64,000 bases of DNA, taken from DASRAA01 sp963814165 (GTDB lineage Bacteria > Acidobacteriota > Terriglobia > Terriglobales > Acidobacteriaceae). This document shows, in pieces, positions 33,711 to 43,617 of the stretch. The stretch covers positions 558,001 through 622,000 of the forward strand of contig CAWFBW010000007.1 in the NCBI GenBank assembly GCA_963814165.1, read 5' to 3'. Within the stretch, counting starts at the first letter, position 1. Every line of letters starts with the position of its first letter. Both the position numbers and the translations under genes were made by a program. Under the pieces are notes generated by a model. That model had not been told where the DNA came from, ran no database searches, and saw only the letters and a program-made list of their open reading frames with translations.

Positions 33711-34763
33711 CTAGTACCCATGCCCATCGGCGCCGTCTTCCAGCTGCACTTTACCGCGGAACATTCGGTAGACGAAGACGAAATAAACAGCTGCCAGCAC
33801 CATGCCAATTCCCCACCACACGAAGCCGACCCGCATGCCGTGAGCTCCTGTCGCCGTGTTTTCGATGGTGAGGCTGTAAATCGGATCGGTAGTAGCGGGC
33901 AGGACCATGGGATACAAAGCAAAAGCCGCACCCACCAGCATCCCCACGATGTAGCCGCAGGAGGCCAGAAATGCGCCCTTGTCCTTTCCGTTTCTCTCGG
34001 CAAAAAACAGGTAGAGGAGACTGCCAACGACAAGCAAGGGGATCGCGAATCCAATCGGCCATGTCAGGTAGTTATGCAGCGCTCCGGGGCGCACGTACAA
34101 GGTGGCAATCAGGCTAAGGCCGGTCAGGAGCACCTGAACTGGCCACAGCCTGCGCGCCATTCCTCTTGCACGCGCATTCAGGTCGCCCTCGGTCTTGGTC
34201 GCAACATAGAGTAGGCCGTGCACAACGAGTGTCACCAGGGCCACCACTCCACAAAGTACGGTGTACCAGTCGAGCACGCCGTTGTTGGTGCCGACCGTGA
34301 AGTTCGTCCAGAGGGGCTCGAAGAAGTAGCCGTCGGCATTGAGCGGCACGCCGCGAACCACGTTCCCGAGAGCGGCCCCCAGGAAAATAGCCAGCAATGC
34401 ACTCGCAATCGAAAAGATGACATCGAAGGCAGAGGTCCACATGCCATCGTGAATATGGTTGCGGAACTCGATGCCGATACCGCGAAGCATCAGCAGCCAA
34501 AGGACCATCATCAGCGGAAGATAAAATCCGCTGAAGCTGGAAGCGTAAAGCAGCGGGAAGGCGAAGTAGAGTGTCCCACCGGCTGCAAGCAGCCAAACCT
34601 CGTTGCCGTCCCAAACCGGACCGATGGCGCGAAGGATGGTGCGACGCTCGACGTCATTCTTGGCGATTAAGAGATGAACCGCGCCTGCGCCTATATCAAA
34701 GCCATCGAGCAACACGTACAAGGCGACCATTACTGCGACAATCATGAACCAAATCGTTGCCAT
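33711..34763 (-). CDS. cydB: Cytochrome bd ubiquinol oxidase subunit II
   Basis: This 350-residue membrane protein pairs with CydA in the bd-type terminal oxidase. It starts MATIWFMIVAVMVALYVLLD with GFDIGAGAVHLL, and has AIGPVWDGNEVWLLAAGGTL, all diagnostic of CydB. About nine hydrophobic helices are visible. The start codon is two bases after the cydA stop. No cydX-like small subunit or cydDC is found nearby. Confidence 0.97.
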   Translation of the reverse strand: MATIWFMIVAVMVALYVLLDGFDIGAGAVHLLIAKNDVERRTILRAIGPVWDGNEVWLLAAGGTLYFAFPLLYASSFSGFYLPLMMVLWLLMLRGIGIEFRNHIHDGMWTSAFDVIFSIASALLAIFLGAALGNVVRGVPLNADGYFFEPLWTNFTVGTNNGVLDWYTVLCGVVALVTLVVHGLLYVATKTEGDLNARARGMARRLWPVQVLLTGLSLIATLYVRPGALHNYLTWPIGFAIPLLVVGSLLYLFFAERNGKDKGAFLASCGYIVGMLVGAAFALYPMVLPATTDPIYSLTIENTATGAHGMRVGFVWWGIGMVLAAVYFVFVYRMFRGKVQLEDGADGHGY

Positions 34764-34765
34764 GG

Positions 34766-36134
34766 CTATCGCACCTCCAAAGTATGCTGCAGGTTTGGAT
34801 TGGGCACGCCGCCTGCGGGCTCGGGTCCGTGTTCAATCTCGCGGCGCACCAGGAACAGGAACAAGATTCCGAGGATGGTGTACATTCCTGCAAAACCGAG
34901 GAAGGTGAACCAGCCGTTGCCGGCGGAAACCATCTTGGAGAAGCCATCTTCAGTGCGCATCAGACTGTACACCAGCCAGGGCTGACGTCCCATTTCGGCG
35001 GTCATCCAACCCGCCGTATTGGCGATGTAGGGTAGGGGGAACATCAGCATCAGAATCCAAAGCATCCAGCGGGACTCAAAGAGTTTGTGCCGCCAAAGCA
35101 GGAAAGCGGCAATCACCATCACGGCAATGAACACGGTCCCGAGCCCCACCATGATGTGGTAGGCGAAGTAAAGCAGCGGGATGTTCTGCGGCCAGTCATG
35201 CTCTGGAAATTCCTTCAGGCCATGGACCTGCGCCTCCCAACGCCGGAAGGTCAAGAAACTCAGCATCTTCGGTACCGTGATGGCGTTGTCGATTTGCTGT
35301 GTGGCCATGTTAGGCTGGCCGATGATCACCAGGGGCGCACCGTTTTGCGTATCGAAGAGTGCTTCCATCGCGGCAAGCGTCACGGGTTGCTTTTGTGCGA
35401 CCATCTTGCCGGCTTGGTCGCCCGTGGGAAAGAGTTGCAGGACAGTGAAAATGAGGCCCGCAGTCACTCCGACGCGGAGGTAAATGCGTGCCTGCTCGAC
35501 GTGGCGGCTACCGAGCAGATAGAAGGCGCCAACGGCGGCCATGACAAAGGCTCCCGTAATGACCGCACCGCTCATGTTGTGGGCATACTGGACCCACGCC
35601 CATGGATTCAAGACCAGCGCCCAGAAGCTGCTCAGCTGCACCGAGCCGTCGGCTGCTTTTTCGTAGCCTACGGGGTTCTGCATCCAGGCGTCGGTAGCGA
35701 CGATGAAATATCCGGAAGCCCAGGAACCCACAAATACCATGAGGGCGGTGAACCAGTGCATGCCGCGGCTCAGCCGCTTCTCGCCGTAAAGGAACAACCC
35801 GAGAAAGGTGGACTCAAGGAAGAAGGCAAAGACGACCTTCCATCGCCAGGGTCTGGCCGATTACGCCACCAGCGAAGCGAGAAAAGTGCGACCAGTTGGT
35901 GCCGAACTGGAATTCCATGGGAATTCCGGTCACGACGCCAATGGCGAAGTTGATGCCGAATATTTTGGCCCAGAATCGGGCCGCCTGATTGTAAGTGTCG
36001 TCGTTCTTTTTGATCGCCAATGTTTTAAGGACCACGATCAACGGAGCTAGTCCCATGGTGAGCTGCGGGAACAGGTAATGAAACGTGACCGTGAAAGCGA
36101 ACTGCAATCGGTGGATCAGGAGTGCGCTATCCAT
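34766..36134 (-). CDS. cydA: Cytochrome bd ubiquinol oxidase subunit I (one frameshift)
   Basis: Corrected, the protein has 455 residues and carries haems b558, b595 and d. N-terminal part: ALLIHRLQFAFTVTFHYLFP with the haem-ligand His, and FWAKIFGINFAIGVVTGIPM. The frame breaks at about 35834, where one extra base (GGTCGTC for GGGTC/GGTGTC) separates GGVIGQTLAMEG from VFAFFLESTFLGLFLYGEKR. Total length is 3n+1, consistent with one inserted base. Later segments such as GWMTAEMGRQPWLVYSLMRT are normal. A Q-loop of the short type is seen. A CRP-type palindrome lies about 104 bases upstream of the start. Confidence 0.95.
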
Positions 36135-36237
36135 TTGCTACCTCATAAAAATAAAAGATCGCATCATTAATCATAGTGGCGAACGGCAGGCGGTGGCGCG
36201 AACTTTTCTTATTCTCGCCATCGCTTTCACCAGCGGC

Positions 36238-36253
36238 TGTGACGTTAGTCACA
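36238..36253. promoter_or_regulatory. CRP-type operator upstream of cydA
   Basis: TGTGA-CGTTAG-TCACA is a perfect match to the CRP consensus. It lies in the divergent region between cydA and a secreted protein gene, and could act on either. Confidence 0.65.
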
Positions 36254-36338
36254 ATGCAACCCTTTCATGCGTGAACCGCAGTAGACGGCCCAGTGGAGAG
36301 AAGCCCGCCGGATGCCTGCAGGGTCTAAACTAATCGTT

Positions 36339-37277
36339 ATGATGCGATTCCTTCACAGCTTAGCGCTCTGTGTGGCCATCTGGGTAGGGTCATTTTTACC
36401 GTCACTTGCACAAACCGCATCGCCTGTAACTCCGGAGCAACAAACCAAGCGCCTGATCCTGAAAGATGGCTCGTATCAAATGGTTTCGAAGTATGAGATG
36501 CAGGGTGACCGAGTTCATTATTTCAGTGTGGAACGATTTGAGTGGGAAGACCTGCCGGCATCGCTAGTGGACTGGGACGCGACCAATAAGTACGAAGCCG
36601 ACCTCAGCAAGGGCAAGGCGCGAGCCCACGTGGAAACACCGGAGGAACGGGAGGAACGCGAGAAGGAGGAGTCGAATTCGCCCGAGATTCTGCCCGGACT
36701 TCGCCTCCCGGGTACCGGAGGTGTCTTTCTTCTTGACGAGTTCCATGGCCAGCCCGAATTGGCCGAGATTCTGCAAGATGGCAGCGAACTGAATCAGAGG
36801 GCGAACAAGAAGAGCGTGCTACGCGCCGTGATCAACCCGATTGGAAGTTCCAAGCACCCGTTCGAATTGAAAGGGCAGCACGCCAAAATTCAATCCCATG
36901 TAGGATCTCCGACGATTTACATGGACATTGATCAGGCAGCACTGAACGACATTCCGCTGAACAACCGTTTTCGCATCGTACGGACGGAGGCCAAGAATGA
37001 CGTTCGAGTAATTGGCAACCTGAAGGTGACGTTTTCGGGAAAGACATCGCAAGAGGGAAACTTCATTCCAACTCGTGTGGAAAAGATCGGCACAGGAGAG
37101 TGGTTCAAGGTGACACCAGAGCGGGACTTACCACCGGGAGAGTACGCCGTGGTAGAAATGCTGGGGCCGGAAGAGATGAACCTTTATGTTTGGGACTTCG
37201 GAGTCAATCCCCAGGCCGCAGCGAACCCCAACACCTGGCGCCCTGTATCAGCGGCAGCCGACACTACGCCAAATTGA
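36339..37277 (+). CDS. Secreted hypothetical protein
   Basis: I chose the ATG at 36339, which opens MMRFLHSLALCVAIWVGSFL and a signal peptide ending near PSLAQ; 312 residues. Residues near 30-90 (RLILKDGSYQMVSKYEMQGD, VHYFSVERFEWEDLPASLVD) are a motif I associate with secreted proteins of acidobacteria. A charged linker (ETPEEREEREKEESNSPE) follows, then a beta-rich C-terminal part. The function is unknown. Divergent from cydA; tail-to-tail with the GGDEF gene, 14 bases apart. Confidence 0.75.
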   Translation: MMRFLHSLALCVAIWVGSFLPSLAQTASPVTPEQQTKRLILKDGSYQMVSKYEMQGDRVHYFSVERFEWEDLPASLVDWDATNKYEADLSKGKARAHVETPEEREEREKEESNSPEILPGLRLPGTGGVFLLDEFHGQPELAEILQDGSELNQRANKKSVLRAVINPIGSSKHPFELKGQHAKIQSHVGSPTIYMDIDQAALNDIPLNNRFRIVRTEAKNDVRVIGNLKVTFSGKTSQEGNFIPTRVEKIGTGEWFKVTPERDLPPGEYAVVEMLGPEEMNLYVWDFGVNPQAAANPNTWRPVSAAADTTPN

Positions 37278-37291
37278 AACGGCGGTATACG

Positions 37292-38419
37292 TTACCCTGC
37301 GGCCGGGTCTTCGTCCAAGCCCACGATTCCCAAACCAGACACTGCAATGTTGTCACGACCCGCCTGCTTCACCGCATACATCATGTCGTCAGCACGTTGC
37401 ACAATGAGCTGCGGTGTGGCACCGTCAGCCGGGTAGGTCGAGACTCCAATGCTAGCCCGTAGCTCGACCTGGAGGCCTTCATCCGGCAGCCATTGTCGAC
37501 GTTGCAGCACGTGGGCAATGCGGCGCGCAACTCGGAGACCTGCCTCCTGCGAGGTCTGGGGCAGGAGTATGGCAAATTCGTCGCCGCCATAGCGAAATGC
37601 GGCGTCAACCAGCCGCAGACTCTCTCGCAGGCACTCGCCAACCTCCGCCAAGAGCTTGCTACCAATAATGTGCCCGTACTGGTCATTGACATGCTTGAAG
37701 TGGTCGAGGTCGAGAAATAGCAAGGTAAATTCATAACCGAAGCGAGCCGATCGGTGAAGCTCCTCCGCAATCATAGTGAAGAGATGGCGAGCGTTGTAGA
37801 GCCCGGTGCAGTCGTCGGTGATGCTAAGTTCCTGAATTCGTCCCACGGCACGGGCGTTTTCGATGGCGATAGCAGCGTAGTCGGCGAGTGTCTGCAAAAG
37901 CATTTCGCTGCGGGAATAAACACCTAGGTCGATGTTCACAAGTTCAATCACGCCCAGCACCTTGCCTGAAGTGCGTACCGGCACGCAAACTACGGGGCAG
38001 CTACCCTCAAACCATGACGTTCTGCTATCGGGATCAATCACTGGGTCGGCATTTACGTTTTCGATGACGAGTGCTTCCCTGCTGTTGATAACCCACTCGA
38101 TAAGACTCTGTCCGCTAGACAGGCGAAGGTCGGCAAGTCCTTCGGCACCCTTGCCGACTGAGGCCGCGTAGTAAGGCTCGCGGCTGGTTTCATCGATCAA
38201 CACCAAAGCCCAAGTGGCTGGTTCAATGTACGCAGCCATCTTTTCCATGATCGTCTGCAGGATGGTATCGAGATCGAGAGTCGACGTCAGCGCCTTGGCG
38301 ACGTCGTGGAAGATCTTCAACTCGTATAGCTGGCGATCGTTATCCGTGATGGGCGCCAATGTTCGATGACCTGAAGGGATGTTGCAATACTCGAACCGGA
38401 CGGGTCGTTGTCCGCTCAT
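37292..38419 (-). CDS. GAF-GGDEF diguanylate cyclase
   Basis: This 375-residue cytoplasmic protein has a GAF domain (about 35-190: LTSTLDLDTILQTIMEKMAA ... GVIELVN) and a GGDEF domain (about 200-360). The active-site loop is intact GGDEF at 278-282, and an RxxD inhibitory site (RLVD, 269-272) stands five residues before it, so product inhibition by c-di-GMP is likely. It should make c-di-GMP from GTP in response to a small ligand or partner sensed by GAF. No neighbour is obviously linked. Confidence 0.93.
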   Translation of the reverse strand: MSGQRPVRFEYCNIPSGHRTLAPITDNDRQLYELKIFHDVAKALTSTLDLDTILQTIMEKMAAYIEPATWALVLIDETSREPYYAASVGKGAEGLADLRLSSGQSLIEWVINSREALVIENVNADPVIDPDSRTSWFEGSCPVVCVPVRTSGKVLGVIELVNIDLGVYSRSEMLLQTLADYAAIAIENARAVGRIQELSITDDCTGLYNARHLFTMIAEELHRSARFGYEFTLLFLDLDHFKHVNDQYGHIIGSKLLAEVGECLRESLRLVDAAFRYGGDEFAILLPQTSQEAGLRVARRIAHVLQRRQWLPDEGLQVELRASIGVSTYPADGATPQLIVQRADDMMYAVKQAGRDNIAVSGLGIVGLDEDPAAG

Positions 38420-38660
38420 TCGACAAGCGCGGCAAAGGTCCGTGAATCGATGTTCATGTTACAGGAAAATAGTGGTTTATCCTATAGTACGATCGTCTCT
38501 GTTACGAGAATCGCCCTTACTAGGCAATTTGAGCCTGGCAAACTGCACGACAACTTGAACGCGCCTCGTGCTGAGCGGTCAACGGATGACTTCGAGCGTC
38601 AGTGACCAGCACGGCCGATGGAGACAGCACGACACTGCCGGCTGGGGAGAACTGGAAACC

Positions 38661-39632
38661 ATGGGATCGTTTGGCGAGCGGCTGCGGCGCGAGCGCGAGA
38701 TGCGCGGCATCTCACTAGAAAATATTGCCGAATCGACGAAGATCGGAACTCGCCTGCTGCGCGCACTTGAGGAAGAACAATTCGAACTCCTGCCAGGCGG
38801 AATCTTCAACAAGGGGTTTGTTCGTGCCTACGCCAAATACCTGGGGTTGAATGAGGATGAGGCGGTCACCGAATATCTGATTGCTGCGGGAGAATCAAGC
38901 CTAGATCCCAGAGTAATTGCTGAGCAAAACGAACCGCGGATTGACCGCTCGGGAAGAGATACTGGCAATTCACGGGCGATTGGGTTCCCAATTATTCCCG
39001 TTTTGATCCTCTTGGTTGTCATCGCGGCGGGAATGGGCGGCTGGCGTATTTATAGGGATCGCGTCCAACAACGCCAGGCAACGGCCGAAGCTTCCCCGGT
39101 CCCTGTCAGTCCTACGTCACAGCCTGTCGGTCCTCCCGCCGCGGCCAGCGGAAGCCCTGGACAACCGGGAACTGACACGAACGCAGCGGCAGGCTCCAAT
39201 AACCCGACAGGAACAACCGCCCAGGATCGCACGCCAGCCGAGCAGGGGGCAAAAACTGCTCAAGACGTGCGCTCGTCCACAGCCGCTGGCAATTCTCCGG
39301 TGAGTGCGAGTTCGCCGCCAGCTGCCGCGGCGGTGGCATCGCCAACCGGAGAGGTTTTCGAAGTCACAGTGCGCGCTAAGGACCATGCCTGGGTGTCGAT
39401 CAAGAGCGACGGCAAAATAGCAGTACGAGGCATCATCGCTCCTCCTGACGTGAAGACTGTCCGTGCTACTGACCAGATCGTTTTTTGGACGGGAAACGCG
39501 GGCGCTGTGGAAATTTCGTTCAATGGCCAACCCGTAGCGTTGGAAGGCGGTCCTAATACAGCCGGTACGTTGGTATTCAACTCTCATGGGGTGGCAATTC
39601 CAAAGCCTGCGGCAGCGGCTCGTGAACCGTGA
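38661..39632 (+). CDS. RodZ-like membrane protein (HTH plus DUF4115)
   Basis: From the ATG at 38661 the product is 323 residues. It has an N-terminal Xre-type HTH (FGERLRREREMRGISLENIA ... PGGIFNKGFVRAYAKYLGL), a basic juxtamembrane segment, one TM helix at about 115-138 (IGFPIIPVLILLVVIAAGMG), a long Pro/Ala/Ser/Thr linker, and a C-terminal DUF4115 beta domain (FEVTVRAKDHAWVSIKSDGK). RodZ links MreB to the wall-synthesis machine; many RodZ-like proteins in this phylum are not studied. It ends 20 bases before kdsD, in the same direction. Confidence 0.9.
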   Translation: MGSFGERLRREREMRGISLENIAESTKIGTRLLRALEEEQFELLPGGIFNKGFVRAYAKYLGLNEDEAVTEYLIAAGESSLDPRVIAEQNEPRIDRSGRDTGNSRAIGFPIIPVLILLVVIAAGMGGWRIYRDRVQQRQATAEASPVPVSPTSQPVGPPAAASGSPGQPGTDTNAAAGSNNPTGTTAQDRTPAEQGAKTAQDVRSSTAAGNSPVSASSPPAAAAVASPTGEVFEVTVRAKDHAWVSIKSDGKIAVRGIIAPPDVKTVRATDQIVFWTGNAGAVEISFNGQPVALEGGPNTAGTLVFNSHGVAIPKPAAAAREP

Positions 39633-39652
39633 AGCTGTCCTGCTCATAGACC

Positions 39653-40648
39653 ATGCATAAAATAGCGGAAACTGTCGTGCGGATTGAAGCAGAAGCTCTC
39701 CGGTCGTTGGCTGACCGGATTGCCGGTCCTATGGCGCAAGATTTCGCGCGCGCCGTTGACGTCTTGTACGGCTGTGTCGGTAGAGTCGTAGTCACCGGCA
39801 TGGGGAAGAGCGGGCTGATCGCCCGCAAAGTTGCGGCGACCCTTAGTTCGACCGGCACTCCAGCCCTTTACTTGCATCCTGCAGAGGCGATGCATGGAGA
39901 CCTTGGGATGATCGTGCGCGGCGACGCTGTGGTAGCGATGTCAGCGAGTGGAGAGACCGCCGAGATCCTGCAGTTGCTGGCGACCGTGAAGCGATTGGGC
40001 ATCCAGTTGGTCAGTATGACCTGTGACGACCTCTACTCAACGGCGGCCACCAAGCGTAGGCGCTCTACGCTATGCCAGGCGGCTGATGTGGCTCTGGATT
40101 GTTCGGTGACCAGCGAAGCGTGCTCGTTCGGACTGGCGCCGACTGCGTCCACCACATCGATGCTCGCTCTCGGAGACGCACTTGCCGTAGCTTTGTCGGA
40201 ACAGCGAGGATTCAAAGAAGAAGATTTTGCAAGCCTCCATCCCGGCGGCAAGCTAGGAAAGCGTCTTAGCCGGGTTTCTGCCCTGATGCATTGCGGCGAT
40301 GCCGTGCCAACGGTTGCGCCCTCTACTCCGATTGCTCAGGTTATCTACGAGATGTCGCGCAAAGGACTAGGTATGACCACCGTGCAGCAGGATGGCAGGT
40401 TGATGGGATTAATTAGCGACGGAGACCTGCGCCGGCTGCTGGAGAATCACGGCAAAGACGTTTTCGATTTCACCGCAGGCGATTGTATGACTCGCGGACC
40501 GGTGACAATCGGTCCGGACGCGTTCGCCATCGCCGCTCTCAACATCATGGAGCAGAAGAAGATCACTTCCCTTCCCGTAGTGGACGAGTCGGGACGGTTG
40601 ACGGGAGTTCTTCACCTTCATGATTTGTGGGGCACGGAGATGGTCTGA
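39653..40648 (+). CDS. kdsD: D-arabinose 5-phosphate isomerase
   Basis: This 331-residue protein isomerises ribulose 5-phosphate to arabinose 5-phosphate for KDO and LPS synthesis. The SIS domain shows VVVTGMGKSGLIARKVAATL, STGTPALYLHPAEAMHGDLG and SASGETAEILQL, with the later SFGLAPTASTTSMLALGDAL; two CBS domains follow (VIYEMSRKGLGMTTVQQDGR, CMTRGPVTIGPDAFAIAALN). An insert of about ten residues (TAATKRRRSTLCQAAD) sits between strands. Members with CBS pairs are the usual KdsD form. Confidence 0.95.
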   Translation: MHKIAETVVRIEAEALRSLADRIAGPMAQDFARAVDVLYGCVGRVVVTGMGKSGLIARKVAATLSSTGTPALYLHPAEAMHGDLGMIVRGDAVVAMSASGETAEILQLLATVKRLGIQLVSMTCDDLYSTAATKRRRSTLCQAADVALDCSVTSEACSFGLAPTASTTSMLALGDALAVALSEQRGFKEEDFASLHPGGKLGKRLSRVSALMHCGDAVPTVAPSTPIAQVIYEMSRKGLGMTTVQQDGRLMGLISDGDLRRLLENHGKDVFDFTAGDCMTRGPVTIGPDAFAIAALNIMEQKKITSLPVVDESGRLTGVLHLHDLWGTEMV

Positions 40649-40714
40649 TTCGGATTCGCGTAAGCGCCCTCGGTGGGGCCCCACTGATGAATTGAATTCC
40701 CCGGCCGACGCTGG

Positions 40715-41923
40715 CTATACAGCCAACTCGGGAGCCTCTGTCTCCACCTTCATCGTTTCGGTCGTCCCCTTCTTGCAACGTACTGCCGCAACCACGACAA
40801 AGATGTTCGTGAAAATCACCACCGTGAATGCCATCGCCGGGAGATAGAACAACTGCTGCCCTTTCGCCGATAAGACCTGCAACGCAAGGACAGCCGTGAT
40901 CAGACCGCGGGGAAACATCAGAACCAGAAGCTCTGTATCGGACTTCGTAATGTCGCGTATCGACCAACTGGTTCCACGTACAGCGAGCCATCGTGCCGCA
41001 ACGATGGCGGCCAGGATACTGAGGATGGGCAGTATGTAGGCACGCCCCACGATCTGCGCCATTATACCCAGTACCACAAAGAAGAAGGAGCGCACCAGGA
41101 AGGTGAGTTCCGAATGAAACGAGAGCATTCGCTTGCCCCGCCGGGTCATTTGAGGCGTCCGCGGCAGGTTGGCAAGAGTCAGTCCGAATACCAGTTCTGC
41201 CAAGAGCCCGCTTCCACCGGCGTAGCGTCCCAGTGCAAACACGCCCAAGATAGTTCCCAGGTTGAGCGCATTGCCGAACTGCTGATCCGCGATCAGAGGC
41301 CATACCTTTGACCAGGCGAATCCGGCGGCAATACCCACGGCTACGTCAACGAAGATATCGTGACCGAAACCTGTGATCAGACCCTCAACCACGGGCTTGG
41401 TACTCTGCAATCCAATGAGTGTGCCAGCGGTCAAGACAGCGAGGATTTCGCCGAGCGACGACTCCAAGGTCAAGGTAATCTTGATCGCTTCCGGCGCGTC
41501 CATCTGGGAGATCACCGGCAGGACAACTGCAGCACTCGTGGAACCCAGGACCGAACCCAGGATCGCGCCATCCATCCAGGTCAAGTGGAGAGTAAACCTC
41601 GCGACCGCCGCGACCATTCCTACTGTGAGTCCATAGCTCACCACCGCCAGCAGCAAGCCGCCGGGTGAGTAGCGGATTGCTTCCTTTAACCGAAGTTCTA
41701 CGCCGCCCTCAAACAGGATGAGAATCAGCGCCAACGTTCCAAGAATGCGCGTCAGGCTGTCGAAGTTCTGGGGATTCACCCACTTCATTACGGGTCCAAC
41801 AACGACTCCGAGGAGAAGCAGAACGATGATGTCGGGCACTCGTGTCCAGCGCGACAGTCGATTGGCCAATACGGCGATGACCAATAGTGCTGCGGGTATT
41901 CCGAAGATGCGCGCCATTTCCAT
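40715..41923 (-). CDS. Cation/proton antiporter (CPA family)
   Basis: This 402-residue membrane protein has about 12 hydrophobic helices. The N-terminus LLVIAVLANRLSRWTRVPDI and IVLLLLGVVVGPVM, the ALILILFEGGVELRL segment, and the GSVLGSTSAAVVLPVISQM helix are typical of CPA1/CPA2 Na+/H+ or K+/H+ antiporters. The second half contains the LTFLVRSFFFVVLGIMA segment. The ion-binding acidic residues could not be fixed with certainty. No TrkA/RCK domain is fused. It converges on kdsD. Confidence 0.9.
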   Translation of the reverse strand: MEMARIFGIPAALLVIAVLANRLSRWTRVPDIIVLLLLGVVVGPVMKWVNPQNFDSLTRILGTLALILILFEGGVELRLKEAIRYSPGGLLLAVVSYGLTVGMVAAVARFTLHLTWMDGAILGSVLGSTSAAVVLPVISQMDAPEAIKITLTLESSLGEILAVLTAGTLIGLQSTKPVVEGLITGFGHDIFVDVAVGIAAGFAWSKVWPLIADQQFGNALNLGTILGVFALGRYAGGSGLLAELVFGLTLANLPRTPQMTRRGKRMLSFHSELTFLVRSFFFVVLGIMAQIVGRAYILPILSILAAIVAARWLAVRGTSWSIRDITKSDTELLVLMFPRGLITAVLALQVLSAKGQQLFYLPAMAFTVVIFTNIFVVVAAVRCKKGTTETMKVETEAPELAV

Positions 41924-42035
41924 TTGAGCCAGATGACCTTGAGGGAAGGAAATATCAGCTATGTTGCCGGATTACGGAGGAAAAATCCAGAGGTTCTTGC
42001 GTAGCACGTCCTACGAATTGCTCGCCTCGTTTCAA

Positions 42036-42437
42036 TTAGGCCGTCGGAACAAATCCCATGGCGATCTCGCGGGTTCGCGGGCCGTCCAACTCTACTAGAA
42101 CAACCCGCTGCCATGTCCCTAGCACCAGTTCCCCGCGCTCAACTATGAGCGTGACTGACGTGCCAATTAGCGCCGACAAGATGTGGTCGGGTGCGTGAGC
42201 GGGGTCGTGTGGGTGCCGGAAATTTAGTTTTGGGATCAAGAGTTCAAACGCATCGAGCATGTCGAGGTCAGTTCCCGGATCGAGATCGGCGGTCGTCAGT
42301 GCAGCAGTCGTATGCAGGACAACGAGGTGGCATACACCAGAGCCCGCATTCTTGCTTTGGCGCAAGAGCATCCCTACCTGATCGGTGACGTCAAGAATCT
42401 CCCGCTTGCGGTGGGTTTTGATTGTGAGGCGATGCAT
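42036..42437 (-). CDS. YjbQ-family protein (UPF0047)
   Basis: This 133-residue protein starts at the ATG at 42437 (MHRLTIKTHRKREILDVTDQ). It has the family core GVCHLVVLHTTAALTTADLD and HAPDHILSALIGTSVTLIVE, with GTWQRVVLVELDGPRTREIA at the end. YjbQ proteins have a trimeric fold and were reported to have weak thiamine phosphate synthase activity, but the real role is unclear. It lies just downstream of galT on the same strand. Confidence 0.92.
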   Translation of the reverse strand: MHRLTIKTHRKREILDVTDQVGMLLRQSKNAGSGVCHLVVLHTTAALTTADLDPGTDLDMLDAFELLIPKLNFRHPHDPAHAPDHILSALIGTSVTLIVERGELVLGTWQRVVLVELDGPRTREIAMGFVPTA

Positions 42438-42543
42438 GCCGAAATTGTAAACGTGAAACCAATGCCATCGCCGGCAGAAATGGGTTGTTACTCCGCAGTT
42501 GGGGCCTGGCGAGATTTCGCGCGCGGACGATAACCGTGCAGCA

Positions 42544-43617
42544 CTAATCTCCTGCCTGCATCTTGCTGGTTCGATAATGCTGCTCCGGAACGTTGCGTAG
42601 CTGCTCGGCTGCAGACTCTGGCGTAATGTCGCGCTGGGGAGCAGCAAGTAGTTCATAGCCCACCATAAACTTCCGCACCGTCGCCGAGCGCAAAAGCGGT
42701 GGATAGTAATGAGCATGCAAATGCCACTCCGGATGACCCGCGCCGTCGGTGGGCCGCTGGTGAAACCCCATAGTGTATGGGAAGGACGCATGAAACAGAT
42801 TGTCGTAACGTGCGGTAATGCGCTTCAGTATGTCCGCCAGACCATCGCGCTCTGATTCGTCGAGGGCAGCAACATCAGCGACGTGGCTCCGGCTACAGAC
42901 CAGAATTTCGAAGGGCCAAACAGCCCAGAATGGCACGAGTGCGAGGAACTGCTCATTCTGGCAGATCACTCGTTCGCCGCTGGCCCGCTCCAACTCAACA
43001 TAATCGCAAAGCAGGCAACTGTGATGGCGTCTCTGGTACTCCGCAAACGCAGCCTGCTCTATGCGGGGTTCGTTTGGGATGGTGTGGTTGGCCCAGATTT
43101 GACCGTGAGGGTGAGGATTGCTGCATCCCATCATCTCGCCGCGGTTTTCGAAGATCTGAACATGATTGATGAGAGGCATCGCGCCAAGTTCGCAGTACTG
43201 GTCAACCCAGGCGTTGACAACAGAACGAATCGCATGAACCTCCATCTCGGCGAGCGACAAATCATGCCGGGGGGAGAAGCACACCACGCGGCAAATGCCG
43301 GGCTCGGTTTCGGCGATCATGATTCCCTTTCCGTCGTCGTCCACCCGCGCTGGCAATTCGTCGGGTTTCATGGCCGCGAAATCGTTATCAAACACAAATG
43401 TTGATTCGTAGGATGGATTTCGAACGCCACCGGCGCGAAGGTTGCCCCCGCATAAATAGCAATGAGGATCGTAACGCAAGCCGCGTTCTTCCGGTTGGGG
43501 CTCGGTGTGTCCTTGCCAGGGCCGCTGTGTTCTATGCGGCGAAACCAGCACCCAGTCGCGCGTGAGAGGATTAAAGCGTCTTTGGGGGGATTCACGCAGT
43601 ACGCGGACGTCTATCAT
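42544..43617 (-). CDS. galT: Galactose-1-phosphate uridylyltransferase
   Basis: This 357-residue Leloir-pathway enzyme swaps UDP between glucose and galactose. The start ATG at 43617 overlaps the galK stop (ATGA). It has QRRFNPLTRDWVLVSPHR at the N-terminus, a Cys pair (HCYLCGGN), the active-site HPHGQ in GCSNPHPHGQIWAN and the C-terminal EWHLHAHYYPPLLRS. A second Cys pair (CLLCDY) is also seen. Length is normal. Confidence 0.96.
   Translation of the reverse strand: MIDVRVLRESPQRRFNPLTRDWVLVSPHRTQRPWQGHTEPQPEERGLRYDPHCYLCGGNLRAGGVRNPSYESTFVFDNDFAAMKPDELPARVDDDGKGIMIAETEPGICRVVCFSPRHDLSLAEMEVHAIRSVVNAWVDQYCELGAMPLINHVQIFENRGEMMGCSNPHPHGQIWANHTIPNEPRIEQAAFAEYQRRHHSCLLCDYVELERASGERVICQNEQFLALVPFWAVWPFEILVCSRSHVADVAALDESERDGLADILKRITARYDNLFHASFPYTMGFHQRPTDGAGHPEWHLHAHYYPPLLRSATVRKFMVGYELLAAPQRDITPESAAEQLRNVPEQHYRTSKMQAGD

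Noticed and set aside
35087..35953. 288-aa open frame antisense to cydA
   Set aside because: His/Glu-rich shadow of a strongly conserved membrane protein.
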